64,000 nucleotides of DNA from Lumbricus terrestris (lineage: Eukaryota; Annelida; Clitellata; Crassiclitellata; Lumbricidae), in contig OX457037.1 of NCBI GenBank assembly GCA_949752735.1, positions 34,400,456 to 34,464,455 of the forward strand, in the 5' to 3' direction. Under the pieces are notes generated by a model. The model was not told the origin of the DNA. It saw only the letters and a list, made by a program, of their open reading frames with translations, and ran no database searches. Position 1 is the first letter of the stretch. Each line of letters begins with the position of its first letter. This document shows positions 21,279 through 33,200 of this stretch, piece after piece. The position numbers and the translations under genes were made by a program.

Positions 21279-24200
21279 CTGAAAAATAAAAGCAGATCGT
21301 TAACGTCAAGCTATCGTAGCCTCAACGTCAATTCTAGTCTATTCACGCCAACCTCAACATCTATTCATGATAATGTCAACATGAGTTTTATTCATGAAAA
21401 TGCCAACGTCAGTTGCATCCATGATTGATGCCAACATCAAATCTATTCACTGTAATGTCAACATCAACAACAGTTCCATTCATGATAATATCTACATCAG
21501 TTTTAATCATCATGACAACATCAACCCATTCATGATGTCAACGTGAGTTTTATTCATGAAAATGCCAACGTCAGTTGCATCCATGATTGATGTCAACATC
21601 AATTCTATTCACTGTAATGTCAACATCAACAACAGTTCCATTCATGATAATATCTACATCAGTTTTAATCATGATAACATCAACATCAACCCATTCACGA
21701 TGTCAACATGAGTTTTATTCATGATAATGACAACAACAGTTCTATTTACACAAAAGGTTAGTACATCTTAAAATGATGGCATATTCCATTTTTATGGTAA
21801 TCTGGAATCTGCTGCGTCACCTGTCACAAAGACACTGGCAACGTCATGTCCAAGCACATCATATTAAAAAAAATACAATCTATTAATTGAAAAAGAACCA
21901 CGTCCAGCAGTGATTAAAAAATCAATCCATTAATCTTCAAAAAACCTTAGATTAATTGATTAAATTTGGTACCTGTTATGTAAAGCATGAAAAACTGATA
22001 AAACTGTAGACACTGACTCAGTTACTACTTTCCACAAGAAGTTATTTCCCAACCCGCATACGGAAGGTGAAACATAAAGTGTGCTTCGACCACGGTATAA
22101 AAGTGAAAGGTCTCAGATTGCATTGAAAACAATTAATTTTTCGCCATCTTCACCTTTTGGCTCAGCATTTACCTTAACTGCAAAACCATTGCCTACTTTA
22201 CTGTTCAAACATACTGCTTACTCAGGACATGTGCCACTTAATATCAAATATCATGAAATAAGTTAAGAAATTAATTTTGAACTAGCCAAAGCCATTTAAT
22301 CATAATTATTTGCTATGTACTTGCAGTTCTTATTGAAATGTGATGCATGCTTGCATCACCAGTCTGTTTACATTCTCAGTGTTTCAAATAAATAAGTGTG
22401 ACTAATAAATTTACTATAAATAAATTATGCTGCTACTTGAGTGTTTCCTCTGTGAGTATTATTCTGTCACATTTGAACCTATATACATAGTCAGACATGT
22501 CTGTCTTTGTCATTACTGGCTTGATATGTAGACCATTGTTTTCAAATGCACAATTCCAGATGTACAATTCCCCCTCAAAAAACATTCTGCAATCTGTATG
22601 ACACACAAATCTCCCACGGTTACTGACATACACTGGGAGCGGTTAAACTTTGCATATGATTATGCTTGGGACAGATAAAGGGCAAAGATGTAGTCTGCCA
22701 TTTAGGCGAACACTTCACAACTCAAACTTACTGCATGGCATGACTTACATGTACATCAGTCAAGTCATGTATCTTCAGGTAAAGTCATGTCATCCTATTT
22801 TCATCCTGCTGCAGATGCATTTTTACAATTCCTAGTGCAGTATGGCTGCTACTTTTGCTTAAAACACATATTATGTCTGGTTTATTTACATCCTGGGCTT
22901 GTCATCTTAGTACTCCATGCACAGGAAAAACGAGCATTACAATTGCTGATATCTGAACCACCAGTGAGTGTTGTAAAGCCATGAAAGCCTATCAGACACT
23001 AACAAATTTTATCTATTTGTGAGCTGGTCAAAAATTTAGTAAACTTTTTCTCTTAGCCTTTATTGAAGGTGGTGGAAAAATGTTCTTGATAATCAATGTT
23101 GCCTGACATCAGTTGTGTTCATAATAGCACCAGTTTGACAAGATCTATAAAATCATTAGTGTGAATGTAACTAACAGCACTGCTGGCCTTTGCTGTGCCT
23201 ATTAAAATGCATGAAATCATTCACTTGTTTCCATGTATTTAACTGCACTAATTTTACTCTGCTCTCCTAACTCACCTTTGTTGCGTATATTATGCAAGTT
23301 AAGAATTTATTGCTCATGAAGCTACTTCATTTTCCAGTCGGCCGTGCTACATATTTCTAACCCAATTCTCTCAGGTGGCCCTGGCTAGCAGGACATTTGG
23401 CCCCTTTTGGATCTCCTGTGTAAGCCAACATATTAGACTACATATGTATAATTATTTTTTGCAATGAATGAGTTGGTTGCTGAATAAAAATGTTATGTTA
23501 AAATTAACTCTTCATTTCACTCGAAAATATTGAAAATCAAACGTTAAATATGTTTCTGCTTGCCATCGCAGTCACAAGTTTTACCGCCAAACAAAGCAGA
23601 TCACCAACTTTCAGGTCAAATCTTTTGTCAATATCTCATGTGCATATAAACTAACCAACAGGGAAATATCAACTTAGATCTATAAATCATTCGAATCAAC
23701 AGCTACTATACTTATTTGGGACGAATGCTGGCTCTCTAATGCTCCGCATTAGCAGGCACAGCTATAAATGTCTCAACCTTACAGCTATGGACTGTGCAGA
23801 AAACTATACGTGTCTAAATTTTGTACCTCTGGTATACATGCGAAGAGTCAACACAGTCGTGCAAAATTAGCAGCTAGCTCAGTGTCTTACAAAACACAAA
23901 AAATCACATCAAAGAAGGCTTCACATAATGAACAGTTTTGAACACTCACTGTTTGGAGTCTTGTAGTCACTGGTCTCAAGAGCCACCTGTTGACCAGATG
24001 GCAGCGGTCCTGAAGGAAAAGACTTTCCAACTTGTTGTTGTTGATTCACAATCTCTACCGAAGAGGAAGCAGGAGAGAAACGGAGAGACGTCAGAGGACT
24101 CCATGCACCGAGGAAAACGGCAAAGAATAAAACAAACACCTAAAAAAATCAAACATCAAATCTTCACCCTCATAGAAAAAAAACCCTCGTCAAATTGGCA

Positions 24201-27200
24201 ATGCATGCATAGTTAAGTTTTACAATGCTACAACTGGACAGTTGAACAGTGCTAAAGTCATGTTCAAACAGAGCACACATGGTTAAAGTTCTAACAATAT
24301 GGAAACAGGTGTTTCAGCCAAACTCTATTGACAAATGCCTCATCAGAAATGATGATGTTACAAATACTTTAAAATCCAGTAGCAGACAGCAGCCAAAGAA
24401 GTAGGTCTTGAACAACAACAAAACAACAACAGCAACAACAACATCAACAGCAGCAACAACAACAGCAACAACAACAACAACAGGCATTCTCAAACCACTT
24501 CAAGCGCTAGCCTCTGTGTCTACTAACAGAAATGAACTTTCTAGAAAATGTCTAACAAAACTGTGAGAAAATGACGATCAGCTTAAGGCAACTGCTAACT
24601 TTATGAAGGGTATACTAGAAATATTGCTGACCATGACATAGGTTGAAGTCTGTGCTGAAACTGACTGCATGGCTCTCTTTAGCTGTTCAATCTGTGACAT
24701 GAGAACCCTGAGACATGATGCACAACATAAAAATATAGTTCAATACATCCTCTTCTGTCCAATCCTCACCAGTCACAAATTTTAAATTCAACGGAATTAT
24801 TCACTGGAAGACTGCGACACATTCAACAGAAGAATGCTAACTGCCATTTATCACCATATCCCAAGGTATTAAAGTCCTGTCTTGCCTTCAACTGAGGAAG
24901 GCTGGAAGGTTGTCTTGTCTTCAACCAAGAAAGACAAGACTTTGACACATGTGGTATCAAAGACTGCACTTCAATTCTATCAGCAGTGAAACTCCATTCT
25001 GCCCGACTGGTTTAATATCTCAGCAGTTTCCTTTGCCCATGAACCAAGCACCAGACAAAGAGTGCAATAACACACACAAAACATGCAAAAGCAAACTGAG
25101 AAGACCAACAGCAAACTGAATGGTTTACAATCATTTCATTTGCCGTTGAATGAGAAATTGACCGGCAAAGCTGACAGCAGCATATAAATAATTATCTGAA
25201 AACTTAAAAATCATTAACTGCACGGCAAATTTCCTAAGCAAATCTAAAATATCGATCGACGATCCATTCTCCTCCTACAGACAATTATTCATCCAACATC
25301 TGTTGCCAACTAAATGTATCTCTGTGTCCAATGCAACACAAAATGCTTCAGTTGCCGCCTCACCCACCTGTTGCCATGCTCCAGTTTCTCGACTTTCTTC
25401 TTTAGACTTGTGTTCTCTTGATTACTTGCTTCAAGCCTGTAAATAATTCAGCAGACAAGATAAGAAACTCTCAAGCATTGCAGACTTAAATTGCAAAATG
25501 AAATAATATTGCAGCGAAATACCAAGTTTATGTTTTTTTAAAGCACTCCAAGCAGCCGTAAGCCTAAGTCACTTTCCAGATCATCACTCACTGGATATTT
25601 TCCTCTGCAACAAGTGTTTCTTGGTTGCACAAACAAAAGCTGCAAAACTTAGAGACAGTCAGTCTAAGAAATAGGTTCAAGAAAACTGCTCTGTTAAGGG
25701 GATCCGTCAATAAAAAGATGTAATGCAATTTCGGACAATTTTTTACCCCTCCCCTCGTCACCACAAAATTCACATGACATTTAGTGAGGGACCGTCACAT
25801 ATCGTCATGTGCAACTGCCTTCCCCCAGCCCTGTGTGACATCATTTATGGACGGTCCTTGAGTGAAAATGATAACAATCCTACGTTTTCGGTCTATTCAT
25901 TAGCGACAAAATTAGGGCACAACAGCACAAGTAAAGTCATTCGAAGCAATATATCAATAATATAGTCAAAATTCTACACACTTGGCAAATGACCACCACC
26001 CGTAAAATGCTAATTGCATAAAAAATATTTGGAGCTTGACAAGTAACCTTTTTTCTAGGTTGTCTATATAGTCCTTCTTTTTTCTTCTGCTTTCTTGCGC
26101 AGACACCTACAGCAAAAAAGAAATTTATAATATAATCAAATGTAAAGAAAGTTGATTACAGCGACATCTTGTGCCTTGTGGATGATTACTAAATCCCAAA
26201 CTTAACTGCATATTGGATCAATTGTATTTGAACATTTTTAAAGTGCCTCTCACAGTGCAAACTAATCAGAGGCACTCCCATTGCAATGAACCCCGATGGA
26301 AAACACAAGATACGAGGTAAAGGATGGATGGATGCAGAGGGGCCACCAGCTAAGGTCAAAACACAGTGAAAAAGTAGGCAAAAGTAGCACATAGCAACAT
26401 GTAGGCAAAGCATCTTGGGCCATGGCTGTACTCACCTAGGTAACAAGACGGTCATAGTTAGTCAGAGAGCAAAGAGGACAATGAGAGGCAGCTGAAGTGG
26501 GTCAACGAATAGACTTATATGTATATATATAATTATATTTATATATAATATATTTATATATCATATATATAATGATGAAGCAGCTTCAAGCAAAAGCGAT
26601 AGTGCTATCTATAATTCAATCACAGTGCTGTTCACACACCTGGACAACATAATTACAACATGGTTAAAATGTTTACACTGTACAGATATCACAGGATCAA
26701 AACAGAAGTTATATAGCTCTCGGGGCATAAACAATTAGTGTGGTGCCGCATATCAAAAGGAACTGCATGGCAGGTTCAAAGGATTTATTCGTAAGCAAAA
26801 ATTCAGACAAAAATGATGTTTGATTAATGTTAACTGCAATGGGAATACGTTATTTTGTTCATACAATTCATAACACGCTGTACCTGAAGATGAGTTTTTG
26901 GCAAAACTCATTCAAGGTTAAGTTACAATTCACACATCTGACACATGCCCTCACTTTGCAAATTAGAAGTAACATAATACTCAAATAATGCAGCATTCTG
27001 CGTCATTATTTTCAGAATTTTTGCTGATCGTGGGGTATCAATAACTCCTGCTTTGAAGGTATTTATTTTTAGATTGATATCTTGAGAATAGTGATGCCAC
27101 TTTGTAGATCCTTTTTATATGCAATTATTTGGAAATAAAAATACTTGCAGCCATTTATTTTCAAGAACTATTGTGCTGGATTGAAAAGTAGAGGTATCCT

Positions 27201-30200
27201 ATAGCAAATTTCAGCGAAAACTTTATGTCTTGATGAGTGACTAATACTGACTATTTACAAATGTCACAGTACATAAAACCTGCACCGTGGTCCCTTTTTC
27301 ATATGCTGCATAACAAGTAATGACTACATCACGAATTTGACAAAACAATTCCATTCATGAGAAAATCAAAATGGTTCGTATACAGCAGCTCTTACAATTG
27401 GCTATAGATCAGTCAATCAATTTTTATTATATGAAAGAACAATTCCACCAGGTGCACAGTTCACTTCCACCCACCTTATTTTTAATTTTACGCTGAATCT
27501 TTTTCAGTATTTTTTCTTCCTGCTTGGTGAGCGGCCATTTTGTAGGGACCGGATAACCTTCGGATATGAGGGTGCGCTCTTCCTCTTCAGACAAGATTAT
27601 CAAACCGGATGATGGCATCTGATGTCAAACACAGCAGTTCATAAAACTTAACTACACAGCAAAGACATGAACAGCAGCGTTCGCTTAGTAAAAGCTAACA
27701 ACACATGTGAAACAACAATGTCTCAAGTCACCCGCATCCAAACATTTAACCTTGTCGAGACATAATACAGGTTCTGTGGTCTGGAATGGGCAACCTCCAT
27801 ACCTGCTGTCTGATGCATTATATTGCAATCTTAAAACTATCCTCTTTAGCCAAGGTTGTGTTGGGAGCACTCCTGAGTAGCAACCTTGAAAAGGTGCTAT
27901 ATAAATCCTCATAATGAATGAATGAACGAATGAATAAATGAACATCTTTAAACAATCACCAAATAGTTAAATTCAGCCTTTGTCCTGCACTATGCTGTTG
28001 CATAGCTGTGTGTGACTTACTTTAAATCATTCTGGTTCCCTGATTCTAACATTCCGTACTCACAACGTTGTACAGCAACAATACCTTGTATGGCAAAGGA
28101 ATAAAAGGAAGGTAGCGCAAGAGCGCACAATCTCAAAGAAATAGTTGAATGAATAACAAATGTATGAATAACTCACAGAGCTCGAGAGCAGTGACGTAGT
28201 AATCTTTGGCTTTTGTGGGGTCACGTTTTGTGACAAATGAGTCTGCGTTATACTAGGTCTGTCTGATCTCAAGGGACTCAAGCTGCCGTCGCTGTCACTG
28301 TTTGGAGGCGACAATGGAAGATTTTTCAGGCCATTACTCTCTAAAGTAGAAACACAAAATATTCTGTAAGAAATGCTGATAAGAATACTTGTATGAACCA
28401 TTCATAATTTGCCAAGCTCAAAAATCAGAAGATACAAACTGGTGTTGACAGCAAAGCTGAAATAAATAATGGAATCAAATCTGGGATCTACTTTTTGTTT
28501 ATAGTGAACACTGAACAGTCGCTGAACACAGCCAGAAAGAAGTTCACTTTGACATAAATAACAGGTGCTTCTGTTTACTCACTTGCCTCCTGATTTACAT
28601 ACAATCTGAATGTATATATCAGGAGGTATATCTTGAGCTCTACACCAAAATAAAATGTTCATGCAAATATCTCCAGAGTCATTTTAATTCAGCAACCAGG
28701 CACCTTGTAAAGTAGCACCTTGTAAAGTAGAGAGAGTTTGGTCTGGTACGGTTTAAGCTGGCGAAAACATAAGATAGTTCAGCATCATCGGCAAAAAATA
28801 TTGAGAGGCTCATTACTGTCTTGATTAATTGTCTCTCCTGACCGCTGAACAAGTAATCAAATCTGTTTTCAATGAAGAGACTTCGTATTCTTTCAGTGCT
28901 TGACGGTACGAAAATGAGATACATATAGCAAAACGTATATCTTTATAAGAGACTAGACCCAGCTTTTGGACGGTATTGGTCAGATATAACTTGTAAACAC
29001 GTTGAAATCACCTGGAGATCTAATGGGTCCATGAGTTCTGTTCGTTAGAGACTGCGGCATCAGTCGTATCTGCACTTTCTGTACGTTGGGAATTGGCTGC
29101 TTCAACTTTTCCGACGCCTCAACTGTCGTCTGCAAAGTGGGGGCCGTCGAGTGTGGCTTTAAGATAGAATTTTTCGCAGGTCTGTACGTCAAAACGTAAT
29201 GTGTGTTCTGCGTGCTGGTTGGCATTGTTGGTACTGCGCAGACGGGCGTGCTATCTTCGACCATACACTCTTCCGTTTCTGTTCCACATGGAAAGGCTGC
29301 CTCTGTCATCACGACCTCAGTCATGGCCGGTTCGTCCGCTGTTAAGGTTTCCCTCTCCTTGTCGAGTGTCATTGCAACGTTCGGATCCACAAGTGGATAA
29401 ATGTCTTGATCAAACTCTACAATCAAAGACAATTTTATGGAAGATATCTGAAATAACTCCAAACAAATTATTATTGAGGAACGTTTTTGCAGCAAGTCTG
29501 ACTCCTGCAATTGATACACCCATGCATAACTTTAACGTTTGGTAAAAGCGACTGACCCTGCAGGTCAAACTTTAAAAACAACTTTAACTTTAAAAGATAA
29601 CCCATTTCTGTGCCTATGTCTATTACCCTGGTAGTTTGGTAAATTACATTGATTTGGTTAATAACATTGATTTATGTAAATGAATTAATAATATAACCAA
29701 CAATAATAGCACATTATTTTACAATGTTCTGTTATTAACATTATTACACTTATTGTGTTCTGTTATTAACATTATTACACTTATTGTGTTGTATCTAAAC
29801 ACTTAAAAAGTTTCTCTCCCAATGTATACCAATGAGTTAATAATTATATACACACACACACAATTACATATATATATATAATTATATAATTATATTATAT
29901 ATATAAATGAGCTAATTGTCACTTCTGTTACTTAATATGTTGTTGTGAATGTCTTATCAATCATATCATGCTAATTAATGACAAACTCTGAAAAATAGAA
30001 CAAACAACGACGCAACAAACGTGATCAATCACATAGAAAGGTGCAGGATGGTAAGCTGGTTTAGTTACCTGAAGAGAGACCAAACTTCACGGAGTTTGTC
30101 AGTTAGTCAACATATATCTCTTTGATTAGCGAATACTTGAGGCCCACTACATGTAGTTCAAAATCGGTTACAGAAAATGTCTTTAGCAGCCTGCTCGTCA

Positions 30201-33200
30201 TCTCACCTTGATCCTTAATGAAGGCCAAAAACTGCTCGTGTGCTGTTTGCCCACACGCAGACAGCATGACATCTTTTGCACTCAAGACAACAGGAACTTT
30301 CTTTTCACCGGATAGCATGCAGTCATTCAACAAGGGCTGATAAGTGAGTAGGTCCTCTGGCAACCACATCTGCATCACACAAGTGGCAAAATAAGAAAAT
30401 GATATATGTCACAAGACGGACATAGGAACATTGTTTCCAGAAACAATGAACGAAAACAATGCTACTACTCATCCACTTCCTGAATTAAAGAAAAACAGAC
30501 TACACTTCAAAAGACCAAGACTAGATTTCGGTAATACATTAAACTACTATTCGAGATAATACCAAAATTAGTCTTGATCTATATGTTTTAAATTATATAT
30601 GCGGGAATGCAATATATTATATTTAAATATACGAGTTAGGTGATTCAATTAAGTACCCTGCATGACATGAAGGGCTTTAAGGCACCATAATGTAAGGAAA
30701 TGCAAGGTGCTATCGCTATATATTCTCCAGTTCAAAGAAAATGCTTGGAGAACTACCTTAAACTTTAAAAACCAAGATAACTAACAATTGAAAATAAATG
30801 CTGGTGTTAAAATTTTTTTTTTAAAGGCATCATAATAAATTCTGAAACTTATACACTGTCGATGTCACTATAGTGGAAAATGGGAAAAAGGCACAATTTG
30901 CCTTAGAACATAGATGCTGGCTGGTCCCATTATAAAGGAATATAGTTCCATGAAAGACAACTCTACGTATATGCATATATCACACAGGTGACTTATATTT
31001 GTTAATGCGCATATATGTAGCTGAATACAGGTCTGCTATGGATTGCTCCAGGTATATCCAGGGCTGAAAGTGAACCGGGTCTTCGACCATGCATTGATTT
31101 TCGCGACCTGCCTTTGTCGGTCTCAGTCGGCTCAGGTGTTTAAGATTTAGGCATATGCAATGCATTCATCACATTATTGCGTATTATTTGATAAACTCAA
31201 TATCAATTACCAACATTTAGTCAAATACAGCAGTTTCTTTCACATGACTGCCTAAACTGCTACGATAACAGTTTGGAAAATAAACTAAAAGAAAATAATA
31301 CAAAGGTCATCAGATTTCAAAGAACACGGGGCAGAAAAGGTCATAAGAACAAAATGAAAAGTCAACGAACAAATATTTTGGACAGAAGGTGTCGGTCGGC
31401 CTCAGCAGTCGTCGCCACCATGTTCAATGATGCAACAAACGTGATCAATCGCAAAGAAAGGTGCAGGACGGTAAGAAGGTTAAGTTACCTGTACTACACT
31501 TAATGGAGTATGTGGGTTAGCATCATTTCCAAGATGCCCGAACTCACACGTGGTTCCTTTTTCAAAGCACTTTCGGCCCTGGGTATATCAATGCCACTTA
31601 ATTGCATCTACAGGCAGATTACAACATTCTGGCTAGGCAGTTCGCCCATGGACAACAAATGTCTGTGTGGTAATGCAAATGTCTGTGTGGTAATGCAACA
31701 TTGTTGCCTTTCAATATTCCAAAGTGTGCACAGTACTGCACAGTGATCCTGCCACTTACTTGCAGTACTGCACACTGATCCTGCTACTTACTTGCATCTA
31801 TAGGCAGATTACAACATTCTGGCTAGTCAGTTCGCCCATGGACAACAAATGTCTGTGTGGTAATGCAACAATGTTGCCTTTCAACATTCCAGTGTGTGCA
31901 CAGTACTGCACACTGATCCTGTAGCTTGCTTGACACTCATTTAAGCCGTAAAAATGTTAAACGAGAGAAGAAGCATAGGTGAATGGAAACACTCAGCATA
32001 GAGAATTATCAAATACTGCCACTCCCCCCCCAAAAAAAGAGATCAACTATCCTTCACTTAGTGGCATTGTCAAAATGAGCAGAAGGATGTGATGAGCACC
32101 ATGCATGGCTGCCACACAGTTTAATTCAACTCCACCATTGATGTAACTTGTAATCATCCGTTCATAGTATTAAACTTGAAATCAAACTGTCAAATGTCAG
32201 TTTTAATTAATAATAAAGGAAAATATCATGTGCTAAATGGCTGGGCACATGTGTAAGCCTGTGACAGGTATTTTATCCTGCATGGCTGCTAGAGCTGGTT
32301 TCTTATTGCATTCTCAGCTTTGCTCCATCACACTTGCTGCCCAATGTCCGATGTTGCAGCTCACGTCAAGTGCTTCACTTAGCAACGAGGGCTCAGTTTA
32401 ATCCTTTACGCGTTTGCCCCGAGTATATCCGCTAAAAACGGGCTTAAAATTTAAAAATGAACGTGTAAAGGGTTAAAGTTCCTCAGACCCTCAAGTGATA
32501 AATAGACAATGCTGTGCTTGTTCAGTTCTGGAATTACCTACTGCCTGAGCTTTGTTCTTTATGTGTGGTCCACCCAACAGGGCTTTACAAGTCGCTAAAG
32601 TCTTTTATCTTTAGTCAAAGCTGGCCTGAGAGAATTGCTGAGTAGATTCCTTAAGGGAATTATATACAAATGCCAAAAATGAATGAGTAAAACGCTGATG
32701 TTGAACTACATGTACAATGTATTTGGTACTTGCACTTCCGATTTAACTCTTAGATTTACTTCAATTGAATGACTACCAAAGGCAATTACCGTAGTACTGT
32801 ATGTAGGCTCCATCTAGTCTCACATATTAGCGTACCGGTATGTACCCAATTTTGTCCAGTACATGTGAACGTCTCGCTACTCACAAGTGCATAAATTGGA
32901 TAAGCGCATAAATTTAAAACAGTCCTGAGGCAATGTACTCAAGTACACAGCTGCCATATTTCCTAAATGCTTTGCAGCAAGTTCATGTCAAAAAGTAGCC
33001 CAAAAGCCGCAAGATGAGAAGCTAAATGAAGACATTAGGAAATTTTGCTATGTACATGAAAACATACTCCGTTGGTTTCATGACCAGTTACATTACAAGG
33101 CATACATGTACATGTGATGAAACCATCAACGCAAAATTTATATGGCAGGCTACCTAGTTTTTACCGCAGACTCGTCATGTGCCAAAGAGCAAGGATTTAT

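Noticed and set aside
30103..30206. Extension of CREB3L exon 2 to the stop at 30103
   Set aside because: The donor at 30206/30205 gives the only phase that joins exon 3 in frame; reading on would end the protein before the bZIP.
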